From: an uncultured Nocardioides sp.
Lineage (GTDB): Bacteria > Actinomycetota > Actinomycetes > Propionibacteriales > Nocardioidaceae
Length of the DNA: 34,830 nt
NCBI RefSeq assembly: GCF_902805925.1
Contig: NZ_CADCUP010000113.1
Location: 1 to 34,830, forward strand
Direction: 5' to 3'
Under the pieces are notes generated by a model. That model did no database searches. It saw nothing but the letters and a program-made list of their open reading frames with translations, and had not been told where the DNA came from. Of the stretch, positions 27,708 to 34,830 are shown piece after piece; within the stretch, counting starts at the first letter, position 1, and every line of letters starts with the position of its first letter. The position numbers were made by a program, and so were the translations under genes.

Positions 27708-30700
27708 TCACAGCCCCCGCAGGCTCTCGCGTCCGCTGAGCAGCGGTCCCCAGACCCGCCACGCGTAGTGGCCCAGCCGGTGCCCGGGACCTCCCGGCGT
27801 CTCGTCGGCGCGCAGCGGCGTGGTCAGCGAGGAGTACGGCGCGTGGTCGCCGAACGCCCGCACGTGCCACACGTCGGCGTCCTCCTTGGGGAACCCGGTG
27901 TCGTCGAAGCGCGGCGTGGTCCACTCGCGCTCGGCCTTGGCGTCGGGGTCGGCGTCGCGCCCCAGGGCGACGTGCACGTAGTCGCCGGCCCAGGCCAGCG
28001 ACGTCCGCACCGGCAGCGGGAGCGGCTCGCGGAGCCCGCGCTCGTGGACGTCCACGAGCTCGCGCAGCCAGGCCCGGGCCTCGTGCTCGGGAAGCGGGCC
28101 GACCATGGCGACCTGGCCGCCGGAGCGGTGCTTGCCGATCGTGTGGGCGGTCCAGTTCTCGTCGGGGTGGCCGGCCGCCAGGGCCAGGGCGTCGAGCCAG
28201 GCGGCCAGCCGCTGCTTCGCGCCGAGGTTGGAGTAGGTCACGCTCACCAGGTTGTTGCCGAAGACGCTGCCGACCGTGCCGGTGAGCCGGCGGTCGCCGA
28301 GGTCGATGTCGACGTCGAGGGAGCGAGGAGGGCCGGTGCGGAGGGCGAGGCCGGCGCTCACCAGGGGCCGGACCTTGCGCACGACCCCGGTGAGGACGCC
28401 GGCGCCGAGGTCGGCGGGCGGCAGCAGCCCGCGCAGCTGCTCGGCGAGCATGCCGGCCTGGGGGTCGGCACCGGCGAGCACGTCGGTGACCAGCCGGTCG
28501 CCGACCCCCCACTGCTCGAGCGCGTCGAGCTCGATCGGGACGGCGTCCTTGGCCTCGTCGGCGTCGTACGGCGTGGAGACGCGCAGCCGGGTGCGGAAGA
28601 ACGCCTTGACGGGGTGCCGGAAGAAGTCGTGCAGGTCGGCCAGCGACACCTCGGTCGACACGGCCGGCGCCGGCAGCGGCTCGGGCACCAGCTCGCGGAC
28701 CTCGGTGCGCGTGCCGCGGGCGGCGACCGCGCCGGCGAGCGCTGCCCGGTCGAAGGTGAAGGGCGCGGTGCCGGCCAGCGCGCCGGGCACCAGGTTGAGC
28801 TCGTCGAAGGGCTGGAGCGGGTGCCTGACCAGCACGTGGTCGCGCACGCCGGTCGCCGTGGTGCGGTCGAGCGCGTCGAGCAGCTCGCCGAGGGGCACCG
28901 CCGGCGGCCGCTCCGCGCCGTTGTGCTCGCCGCGGCCGGAGTAGGTGACGACGAGGGTCTCGGTGGCGGCGCCGATCGCGTCGAGGAGCAGCTGGCGGTC
29001 CTCGGAGCGGACGTCGCGCTCGCCGGTGCGGGGGCGGCGGGCGAGCACGTCGTCGCCGTCGACCGACGCCAGCCGCGGGAAGACGCCGTCGTCGAGGCCG
29101 ACCAGGCACACGACGCGGTGCGGGACCGAGCGCATCGGCACCATGGTGCAGACGGTGAGCGTGCCGGTGCGGAAGTTGGAGCGGGTCGGTCGCCCGCGCA
29201 GCCGGTGGCGCAGGAGCGCCCGCACGTCGGCGTGGCGCAGGGTGGTCGTGTCGCCCTCGGCGCTCGCGGAGATCCGCGCCAGCTCGCGGTCGAACTGGGC
29301 GAGCTGCCACACCTCGTCACCGGCCACCGAGGTGAGCTCGTGGACGCCGCTCGCCAGGGCGCCGGTCCACTCCTGCACCGTGCCGGCCGCGCGGGCGCGC
29401 ACGAGGAAGCGGTGCAGCCGCTCGACGAGCTCGGCGAAGCGGCCGGCCAGCTCGAGGTCGGCGTCGCCCACGTCGTCGAGCGGGAGGGTGGCGGAGACGA
29501 AGCGGTGGCCGTTGCCCGACATCGCCGCGCCGAGCAGGACCCGTCGCATGCCGGCCGCCCAGGTGTTGGCGTCGAGGGCGAGGCCGAAGTCGCCGCGGTG
29601 GGCGGCGTCGTACCCCCACCGGATGCCCGCCTCGACGACCCAGCCGGCGATGCGCTCGAGCTCGTCGTCGCCCCAGCCGAAGCGGAGCCGGACCTGGTCG
29701 GTGCCGGCCAGGTCGAGCACCTGGGTCGCGGTCAGCCGGCCCCCCGCCAGCTCGACCAGCGCGGCGGCCACGCCCAGCAGGCCGTTGGTGGCGCCCAGCG
29801 AGCGGTCGGCCAGGCGCACCCGCAGCTGGTGGGCGGGGTGGCCCGCGCCCTCCCCGGCGACGTCGGCGAGGCCGAAGCCGGCGGAGATGAGGGGAGCGTA
29901 GGTCTCGATGTCGGGGCACATCACGAGGATGTCGCGCGGCTCGAGCGTCGGGTCGTCCTGGAGGAGCCCGACCAGCACCTCGCGGAGCACGTCGACCTGC
30001 CGGGCCGAGCCGTGGCAGGCGTGCACCTGGACCGACCGGTCGTCGACGGCGAGCGCCCGGGCGGCGCGCACGTCGGCGGGGGGCTCGCGGTTGGCACGCA
30101 GGTCGGCCTGCAGCCAGCCGAGCAGCGAGGCCGGCGTGGGCGGGGAGGCGGCTGCGCCCGCGTCGACCACGACGGCCCGCCCGAGGGTACGGCGCAGCTC
30201 GCGGGAGTCGCGCCCGAGCGAGGCGAGCAGCGGGTGGCCCACCACGGTCGCGGAGTCGTCGCCCGCGCGTGTGACCGGCCCCTGCGCCGCGGCCGCCGCG
30301 AGCGCGTCCCACAGCGGGCCCGAGGGCTGGGGCAGCCACAGGTGCACCTCGCGCAGCTCCCCGAGGGCCGCCAGCAGCTCGACCTCGGTGACGGGCAGCC
30401 GGGTGTGGCCGAAGAGCGAGAGCCGCGGCGGCAGCTCGAGGGCGTCGCCGCCGGCGCGCAATCGGGCGAGCGTCGCGGCGTGCCGCAGGTCGGGCGGCGT
30501 CGACCCGACCCGGTCGACGAGCCGGCGCCAGAGCTCGGCCTGCCAGTGCAGGTCGCGGTCGAGCGCCCCCCCGGCTCCGTCGGTGAGCCGGCCCTCGCGC
30601 CAGTCGGTCACCAGCTGCGGCCGCTGGACGGCGTAGGAGGAGAGGAGGCCGGCCAGGCGGCGCGCCACGGAGTAGCGGCGTGAGCGCCGCTGGTCGTCGG

Positions 30701-31067
30701 GCTCACCGTGGCCCAGGTGCCGCGACAGGTCCTCGAAGCCCGGCGAGCCCAGCGCCGCGTCGATCACCTCGAGCAGCGGCCAGGCCAGGCGGTCGGGCTC
30801 CCAGGGGTCCTCGGAGTCCTTGCCCAGCAGCATCGCCACGAGGGAGTGCGGAGTGACGAACGAGACGCCGGCGCAGACGCCGTCACCGCCGCGCGGGCCG
30901 GTGCCGAGGCGGTGGGAGAGCCGCTGGGTCAGCCAGCGCTCCACTCCCCGGGCCGGCACCACGACGACCTCGGAGGCGAAGGGGTCGGCCAGTGGGCCGG
31001 CGAGCAGGTCGGACAGCCCGTCGGCCAGCAGGTCGGTCCGCTCGGCGCGGTGCAGGTGCAGGGCCAT
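27708..31067 (-). CDS. recC: RecBCD subunit RecC (Chi-scanning scaffold)
   Basis: A 1,119-residue protein starting at ATG 31067 (MALHLHRAERTDLLADGLSD). RecC has a dead helicase fold that splits the DNA strands and reads Chi sites. Typical conserved stretches are FASEVVVVPARGVERWLTQR, VSFVTPHSLVAMLLG, LPPRLSLFGHTRLPVTEVEL, PRDILVMCPDIETYAPLI and VCTMVPMRSVPHRVVCLVGL. No Walker A is seen, as expected. Open sequence extends further upstream, but it lacks family similarity and the small membrane gene and its terminator occupy that region. First gene of recC-recB-recD; the stop lies one base before the recB ATG. Confidence 0.95.
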   Translation of the reverse strand: MALHLHRAERTDLLADGLSDLLAGPLADPFASEVVVVPARGVERWLTQRLSHRLGTGPRGGDGVCAGVSFVTPHSLVAMLLGKDSEDPWEPDRLAWPLLEVIDAALGSPGFEDLSRHLGHGEPDDQRRSRRYSVARRLAGLLSSYAVQRPQLVTDWREGRLTDGAGGALDRDLHWQAELWRRLVDRVGSTPPDLRHAATLARLRAGGDALELPPRLSLFGHTRLPVTEVELLAALGELREVHLWLPQPSGPLWDALAAAAAQGPVTRAGDDSATVVGHPLLASLGRDSRELRRTLGRAVVVDAGAAASPPTPASLLGWLQADLRANREPPADVRAARALAVDDRSVQVHACHGSARQVDVLREVLVGLLQDDPTLEPRDILVMCPDIETYAPLISAGFGLADVAGEGAGHPAHQLRVRLADRSLGATNGLLGVAAALVELAGGRLTATQVLDLAGTDQVRLRFGWGDDELERIAGWVVEAGIRWGYDAAHRGDFGLALDANTWAAGMRRVLLGAAMSGNGHRFVSATLPLDDVGDADLELAGRFAELVERLHRFLVRARAAGTVQEWTGALASGVHELTSVAGDEVWQLAQFDRELARISASAEGDTTTLRHADVRALLRHRLRGRPTRSNFRTGTLTVCTMVPMRSVPHRVVCLVGLDDGVFPRLASVDGDDVLARRPRTGERDVRSEDRQLLLDAIGAATETLVVTYSGRGEHNGAERPPAVPLGELLDALDRTTATGVRDHVLVRHPLQPFDELNLVPGALAGTAPFTFDRAALAGAVAARGTRTEVRELVPEPLPAPAVSTEVSLADLHDFFRHPVKAFFRTRLRVSTPYDADEAKDAVPIELDALEQWGVGDRLVTDVLAGADPQAGMLAEQLRGLLPPADLGAGVLTGVVRKVRPLVSAGLALRTGPPRSLDVDIDLGDRRLTGTVGSVFGNNLVSVTYSNLGAKQRLAAWLDALALAAGHPDENWTAHTIGKHRSGGQVAMVGPLPEHEARAWLRELVDVHERGLREPLPLPVRTSLAWAGDYVHVALGRDADPDAKAEREWTTPRFDDTGFPKEDADVWHVRAFGDHAPYSSLTTPLRADETPGGPGHRLGHYAWRVWGPLLSGRESLRGL

Positions 31068-31110
31068 CGGGGGACACCCTAGGTGGGCCCACCGACACCG
31101 CGGCGCGCGA

Positions 31111-31143
31111 CGACGCCCCCGTCCACAGGGGACGGGGGCGTCG
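31111..31143 (-). terminator. Strong 14-bp hairpin between the GPGG gene and recC
   Basis: CGACGCCCCCGTCC (31111-31124) pairs perfectly with GGACGGGGGCGTCG (31130-31143) around a 5-base loop. It starts 10 bases after the stop of the small membrane gene and ends before recC. It probably ends the small transcript and insulates recC; there is no U-tract, so it could equally act as an mRNA-stabilising structure. Confidence 0.65.
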
Positions 31144-31153
31144 AGGCGTGGTG

Positions 31154-31300
31154 CTAGTTGGTGAAGAGGCTGACGCCTCCGGGACCGACGAGCAGGCCGA
31201 CGACGATGAGCACGACGCCCCAGAGCACCTGGCCACGGACGAGCGACACGATGCCGCTGACGACGAGGATGACGGCAAGGATCCACAACAGAAATGCCAC
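31154..31300 (-). CDS. GPGG-motif small membrane protein
   Basis: A 48-residue protein from GTG 31300 with a strong GAAGGAG site. It consists of two hydrophobic segments (FLLWILAVILVVSGIVSLV and QVLWGVVLIVVGLLV) joined by a short RGQ turn, then the signature GPGGVSLFTN at the C-terminus. Small actinobacterial membrane proteins with this GPGG ending form a recognised family of unknown function. It is followed by a strong hairpin and is monocistronic. The short length explains why it is easily missed. No GGGTAC-type promoter is seen in front of it. Confidence 0.82.
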   Translation of the reverse strand: MAFLLWILAVILVVSGIVSLVRGQVLWGVVLIVVGLLVGPGGVSLFTN

Positions 31301-31488
31301 GGGAGCTCTCCTTCTCTGGTGCCGGTGCGTTCCCTGTGGGGTCCGCTTCCGGACGGAGCCCCATTTTCACACGGATGCGCGGGCCGAGCTCCATCCGTGA
31401 GGGCAGCCCCTGGTGCGCGGTCGCGCCGCCGGACGAGGCTCAGCCCCCGATCGGGTACGCCGGCGCGCCGCCCGGCCGTCACGGCCAT

Positions 31489-31512
31489 GCATGGATCCCG
31501 ACGGGTGGGTAC
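31489..31512 (+). promoter_or_regulatory. Sigma-B-like promoter motif before the GAF/ANTAR gene
   Basis: GCAT (31489-31492), a 14-bp spacer and GGGTAC (31507-31512). Transcription would start near 31519, some 20 bases before the ATG at 31540. A second GGGTAC at 31453-31458 lacks a well-spaced GNNT. Confidence 0.45.
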
Positions 31513-31539
31513 CGCTTCAGCTGGAGGGACGGGGGGCGT

Positions 31540-32220
31540 ATGGAAGCGCGGCACGGGACGACGGTGACGATGGCGGAGCTGGACGCCGTCGGGCGCCGCA
31601 TCGAGCAGTCGGCGCCCCACGTGGTGGGCCTGAGCGTCACCCTGCTCGACCAGGGGCGCGCCTTCACCCTCGCCGCATCGGACCAGCAGGTCGCCCTGCT
31701 CGACGTCCTGCAGTACCTCGCCGGCGGACCGTGCGTCCGGGCGGCCAGGCAGCAGGCCGAGGTCTCGATGAACCGGGCGGGCATGCACCAGGAGGGCTGG
31801 CACCTGCTCGCCTCCGGCATGGCGGGCACCGGGGTGGCCAGCACGCTCTCGATCCCGCTGACCGTGCCGGTGGCGGGGGGTGCCGCGGTCACCGGCGGCG
31901 TCAACCTGTACGGCGGCTCACGCGGAGCCTTCGACGGCCGCCATGAGGAGCTCACGCGGACCTGTCTGGAGTGGGCCGGAGACGCCGTGGCGGCGGTCGG
32001 CCTCGACGACCTCCGTGCCCGCACGAGCTCCAGCGGGGACGAGCTCCCCGACCCTCGACGCCACGCCGTCGCCATGGACCAGGCGCTGGCCTACCTGGCC
32101 GACGTGCTGGCCGTGTCGGTCGACGAGGCCCGCGCGCGCCTCCACTCCGCCGCTGCCCGGGGCGGCGTCCAGCCTGGCCCGGTCGCCGAGCTCGTCGCGG
32201 GGCTGCTGCAGCGACGCTGA
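31540..32220 (+). CDS. GAF-domain protein with degenerate ANTAR-like C-terminus
   Basis: A 226-residue protein; ATG 31540 is chosen because the longer in-frame version would run through the promoter-like motif and non-conserved sequence. The first 150 residues look like the GAF domain of actinobacterial GAF-ANTAR regulators: APHVVGLSVTLLDQGRAFTL, DVLQYLAGGPCVRA, GVASTLSIPLTVPV, then GGVNLYGGSRGAF. The last 50 residues (AMDQALAYLADVLAVSVDEA to VAELVAGLL) keep the helical spacing of the ANTAR RNA-binding domain (QAxGxLM, DEAxxLLRxxA, VAxxVV) but lack several usual residues. ANTAR proteins bind tandem RNA hairpins to block termination. Whether this one still binds RNA is unclear. The poxB-like gene follows 49 bp downstream. 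Confidence 0.72.
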   Translation: MEARHGTTVTMAELDAVGRRIEQSAPHVVGLSVTLLDQGRAFTLAASDQQVALLDVLQYLAGGPCVRAARQQAEVSMNRAGMHQEGWHLLASGMAGTGVASTLSIPLTVPVAGGAAVTGGVNLYGGSRGAFDGRHEELTRTCLEWAGDAVAAVGLDDLRARTSSSGDELPDPRRHAVAMDQALAYLADVLAVSVDEARARLHSAAARGGVQPGPVAELVAGLLQRR

Positions 32221-32243
32221 CGCATCCCGCCTGACGCATCCCG
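32217..32243. repeat. 13-bp direct repeat in the GAF-poxB gap
   Basis: CTGACGCATCCCG occurs at 32217-32229 and 32231-32243 (period 14). The first copy contains the TGA stop of the GAF-protein gene and the second contains the GCAT of the proposed promoter for the next gene. Confidence 0.8.
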
Positions 32244-32260
32244 GGGAGGGCGACGGGTAC
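32236..32260 (+). promoter_or_regulatory. Sigma-B-like promoter motif before the poxB-like gene
   Basis: GCAT (32236-32239), a 15-bp spacer and GGGTAC (32255-32260). The transcription start would be near 32267, nearly at the ATG (32270), implying a leaderless or near-leaderless mRNA; the GGGGAGGG present upstream would then not be transcribed. Confidence 0.45.
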
Positions 32261-32269
32261 CGGCTCCCC

Positions 32270-34066
32270 ATGGACACCAGCAGCGAGCGGCTCGTCGCCG
32301 ACGTCATGGTCGAACGGTTGCACGCGTGGGGGGTCAGCCGCCTCTTCGGCTACTCGGGCGACGGCATCAACTCCTTCCTGGGAGCCCTGCGTCGCGCCGG
32401 CGGGCCCCATCTGGTGCAGGCCCGGCACGAGGAGACGGCCGCGTTGATGGCCGTCGGGCACGCCAAGTACACCGGCGAGGTGGGCGTGGTGACCAGCACC
32501 CAGGGCCCGGGAGCGGTCCACCTGCTCAACGGGCTGTACGACGCCAAGCTCGACCACGTGCCCGTGGTGGCCATCGTCGGTCAGCAGCAGACCAGCGTGC
32601 TGGGCTCGGAGTACCAGCAGGAGATCGACCTCCAGAGCCTGTTCAAGGACGTCTCCGCGCAGTTCATCTCCACGGTCCTCGTGCCCGAGCAGGCGGCGAT
32701 GGTGCTGGACCGCGCGTTCCGGACCGCGCTGGCGACCCGGTCGCCCTGCGTCGTGGTCGTGCCGCACGACGTCCAGCAGGAGCCGGTGCCCGACGATCTG
32801 CCGCAGGAGCACGGGGTGATGGTCACCGCCGCCGGGTTCAGCCGGCCGCACGTCGTACCGCCCGAGGAGGACCTGCGGCGCGCGGCCGACGTGCTCAACG
32901 CCGGGGAGCGGGTGGCGCTGCTCGTCGGGCAGGGCGTGCGGGACGCGGGCGAGGTGGTCCGCGCGGTCGCCGAGCGGCTCGGCGCCGGCGTGACCACGAG
33001 CCTGCTCGGCAAGCCGTGGTGGGACGAGTCGCTGCCCTCGAGCTGCGGGGTGATGGGCCACCTGGGCACCACCGCCTCCGCGCGGCTGATGGAGTCGTGC
33101 GACACGCTGCTGCTGGTCGGCACCAACGACCCCTGGACCGAGTTCTACCCGCCGCCGGGGCAGGCCCGTGCGGTGCAGGTCGACCTCGACGGCCGCCACC
33201 TCGGCAACCGCTACCCGGTCGAGGTGGGGCTCACCGGCGACGCCGCCGACACCCTCTCGGCCCTGCTCCCGCTGCTCGAGGAGCGTCCCTCCACCGGCTG
33301 GACCGAGCAGGTGCACGGCTGGGTGGAGGAGTGGCACGCCCTCGCCGAGGAGCGGGCGGTCATGGAGGCCGACCCGCTCAGCCCCGAGCTCGTCGTGCGC
33401 CGGCTCTCCGACCACCTGCCCGCCGACGCGCTCGTCAGCGTCGACGTCGGGTCCATCACCTACTGGTACGCCCGCCACCTCCGGCTGCCCACCGGGGTGC
33501 AGGCGCACCTGTCCTCGACCCTGGCCACCATGGGCTCCGCCCTGCCGTACGGCGTCGCCGCCAAGCTCTCGGCGCCGGACCGGCCCGTCGTGGCGCTCGC
33601 GGGCGACGGCGCGATGCAGATGAACGGCATCGCCGAGCTCGTCACGGTCGCGCACCGCTGGCAGGGCTGGGCCGACCCGCGCCTGGTCGTGCTGGTGCTC
33701 GCCAACCGCGACCTCGCCGAGGTCACGTGGGAGCAGCGCGAGACCGAGGGCGACCCCCGCTTCGACGAGAGCCAGGACATCCCGGCCTTCCCCTACGCGG
33801 CGTACGCCGAGCTGCTGGGGCTGCGCGGGATCAGGGTGACGGGGCCCGACGAGGTGGACGCCGCCTGGGAGCAGGCGCTGGCGGCCGACCGGCCCACGCT
33901 CATCGAGGCCGTGACGGACCGCGACGTGCCGCTGCTCCCGCCGTTCCCGGCGGGGCGGGACAAGCTGGGGTCGTTCCGGGCCGGCCTCGACCAGGAGGGC
34001 GAGGCGGGCGTGCACGCCCGGGAGCTGCTCGACGAGCAGGCGGGCATGGAGGAGCGGCGCTCCTAG
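32270..34066 (+). CDS. Thiamine-diphosphate enzyme, pyruvate oxidase/dehydrogenase (PoxB)-like
   Basis: A 598-residue enzyme with the three domains of the acetolactate synthase/pyruvate oxidase family. The PYR domain has GYSGDGIN, the activating glutamate E54 in ARHEETAALMA, and TQGPGAVHLLNGLYDAKLD. The middle FAD-type domain has GAGVTTSLLGKPWWDE. The PP domain has LAGDGAMQMNGIAEL (G445-D446-G447) and N479 as the metal ligand, with a slightly longer loop than E. coli PoxB. Such proteins convert pyruvate to acetate and CO2, feeding electrons to quinone; other decarboxylases share the fold, so the substrate is likely but not proven. No membrane-binding C-terminal helix resembling E. coli PoxB is seen. 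Its stop overlaps the convergent acidic-protein gene in a shared CTAG. Confidence 0.85.
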   Translation: MDTSSERLVADVMVERLHAWGVSRLFGYSGDGINSFLGALRRAGGPHLVQARHEETAALMAVGHAKYTGEVGVVTSTQGPGAVHLLNGLYDAKLDHVPVVAIVGQQQTSVLGSEYQQEIDLQSLFKDVSAQFISTVLVPEQAAMVLDRAFRTALATRSPCVVVVPHDVQQEPVPDDLPQEHGVMVTAAGFSRPHVVPPEEDLRRAADVLNAGERVALLVGQGVRDAGEVVRAVAERLGAGVTTSLLGKPWWDESLPSSCGVMGHLGTTASARLMESCDTLLLVGTNDPWTEFYPPPGQARAVQVDLDGRHLGNRYPVEVGLTGDAADTLSALLPLLEERPSTGWTEQVHGWVEEWHALAEERAVMEADPLSPELVVRRLSDHLPADALVSVDVGSITYWYARHLRLPTGVQAHLSSTLATMGSALPYGVAAKLSAPDRPVVALAGDGAMQMNGIAELVTVAHRWQGWADPRLVVLVLANRDLAEVTWEQRETEGDPRFDESQDIPAFPYAAYAELLGLRGIRVTGPDEVDAAWEQALAADRPTLIEAVTDRDVPLLPPFPAGRDKLGSFRAGLDQEGEAGVHARELLDEQAGMEERRS

Positions 34067-34194
34067 CTGCCGTCGCCGCCGGCGTGCTCCTCGTCGGCCG
34101 TCTCCGGCTCGACGCCGTCGGGCCGGCCCTCCTCGGGGGCGTTCAGGGTGGGCTCGGCGTCCTGGTCGTGGTCCTGCTCGTCGCGTCCGGTCAT
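34063..34194 (-). CDS. Very small acidic hypothetical protein
   Basis: A 43-residue, very acidic protein (MTGRDEQDHDQDAEPTLNAP, then EEGRPDGVEPETADEEHAGG) with no hydrophobic core, probably disordered. ATG 34194 has AGGAGGGG 11 bases upstream and a sigma-B-like GGGTAC on the same strand. The stop overlaps the poxB-like stop by four bases (CTAG). Composition is unlike a random shadow frame, but no family is recognised and the gene call is tentative. Confidence 0.5.
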   Translation of the reverse strand: MTGRDEQDHDQDAEPTLNAPEEGRPDGVEPETADEEHAGGDGS

Positions 34195-34202
34195 GGCGGT
34201 CG

Positions 34203-34227
34203 GTACCCCTCCTGCCCGGTCGTACAC
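34203..34227 (-). promoter_or_regulatory. Sigma-B-like promoter motif before the acidic-protein gene
   Basis: On the minus strand: GTGT (34227-34224), a 15-bp spacer and GGGTAC (34208-34203), eight bases before the ATG at 34194. The -10 overlaps the possible ribosome-binding site, so a leaderless mRNA would be implied. Confidence 0.4.
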
Positions 34228-34314
34228 CGCCGGGAGTAGGGCGGGGGCCCGAACCGCCGCGGGTACGCCCCCGGCAGGACGCGGCGGACCGCCCGGTGCC
34301 GCGAGGGTCGTGCC

Positions 34315-34830
34315 ATGACCTCCTCCCCGACCACCCGCCTCGTCGAGAGGCTCCACGACCACCCACGGCGCGCCCTCGTGGCCGTCTTCCTGTTCGTCCT
34401 CGTGGCCGGCGCATTCGGCGGGCCCGTCGCCGGAGCGCTCGACTCGGACGGTGGCTTCGCGCCCCCCGACGCCGAGTCGGTCCGCGCGGTCGAGCGCATC
34501 CAGGCCGCCACCGGAGCCAGTCCCGCGCCGGGCATCGTGCTCCTCGTCGACACGCCGCCCGGCACGGGCGAGGCGGCGGTCAACGACGCGGCCGACACGC
34601 TCGCCGGGGTGGAGGGCATCGTCGCGGCCACGCCCGCCGGCACGGCCCGCGACGGGTCGTCGGCGATCGTGGTCGGCACGGTCTCGGCCGATGCCCCGGG
34701 CGACGACGTGGCGGCCGAGGCGCTCGAGGCCTTCGAGGACACCGAGGGCGTGACGGTCGGCGGCGGTGACGTCGCAGGCCTCCAGATCGGCGAACGGGTG
34801 GGTGAGGACCTGGGCCGGGCCGAGCTGTTC
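34315..34830 (+). CDS. MMPL-family transporter, N-terminal part (cut by window edge)
   Basis: Open from ATG 34315 to the right edge (172 codons) without a stop. It begins with a short basic stretch (TRLVERLHDHPRRAL), one transmembrane helix (VAVFLFVLVAGAFGGPVAGA), then GGFAPPDAESVRAVERIQAA and a porter-like extracytoplasmic subdomain with IVLLVDTPPG and VVGTVSADAPGDD. This layout is typical of the first part of MMPL/RND-type lipid transporters in actinobacteria. GGGTAC lies at 34261-34266 but without a well-spaced partner. Substrate is unknown, and the diagnostic core helices are out of view. Confidence 0.82.
   Translation, partial: MTSSPTTRLVERLHDHPRRALVAVFLFVLVAGAFGGPVAGALDSDGGFAPPDAESVRAVERIQAATGASPAPGIVLLVDTPPGTGEAAVNDAADTLAGVEGIVAATPAGTARDGSSAIVVGTVSADAPGDDVAAEALEAFEDTEGVTVGGGDVAGLQIGERVGEDLGRAELF

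Noticed and set aside
31068..31394. Upstream in-frame extension of recC
   Set aside because: It would cross the hairpin at 31111-31143 and the GPGG gene, and has arginine-rich, non-conserved sequence; RecC homology begins at ATG 31067.
34261..34266. GGGTAC upstream of the MMPL gene as a sigma-B-like promoter
   Set aside because: No GNNT lies 14-16 bp upstream, unlike the five motifs that were kept.

Overview
The window is very GC-rich, uses GTG and TTG starts freely, and is packed with actinobacterial families: the GlgX/TreY/TreZ trehalose route, an F420-type (deazaflavin) nitroreductase-family protein, a type II MenB, NarL-type two-component proteins and MMPL. The best guess is a Nocardioides-like member of the Propionibacteriales; the taxonomic placement is an inference. 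I see no tRNA, rRNA, CRISPR array, prophage or intact insertion sequence.

Layout. 1-1009: the 5' part of an AraC-type regulator, divergent from a RibD-C/dihydrofolate-reductase-like protein. 1025-7443: glgX followed by one very long gene that fuses TreY and TreZ, so two genes cover release of maltodextrins from glycogen and their conversion to trehalose. 7455-10077: a small XRE regulator divergent from a type I methionine aminopeptidase across a 42-bp palindrome-containing promoter, then a class III-like sirtuin and an S51 peptidase. 10357-14832: single-enzyme modules (TetR plus epoxide-hydrolase-like enzyme, VOC protein, SGNH hydrolase, prolyl-aminopeptidase-like protein, a second DHFR-like protein). 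14833-15954: gene-poor, less orderly stretch with a degraded IS481-like transposase N-terminus and a small barrel protein. 15955-18804: sensor kinase, response regulator and CPBP membrane protease, all on the minus strand. 19054-22533: menB, a deazaflavin-dependent nitroreductase-family gene overlapping a photolyase gene, and an ACT-domain protein. 22611-31067: a tight recC-recB-recD operon on the minus strand. 31154-34830: a 48-residue GPGG-motif membrane protein, a GAF/ANTAR-like protein, a PoxB-like thiamine-diphosphate enzyme, a tiny acidic protein and the start of an MMPL transporter.

The most interesting features are: (i) the in-frame TreY-TreZ fusion; (ii) a recurring promoter-like motif, GNNT-N14-16-GGGTAC/T, which matches the consensus reported for Streptomyces sigma-B and lies in front of glgX-treYZ, the SGNH gene, the GAF/ANTAR gene, the poxB-like gene and the acidic-protein gene, suggesting a shared osmotic/general-stress regulon; and (iii) two compact divergent promoters with clear palindromic operators (XRE/metAP and TetR/hydrolase). 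I found no convincing wholly new multi-gene system; most of the window is recognisable actinobacterial housekeeping and accessory metabolism.
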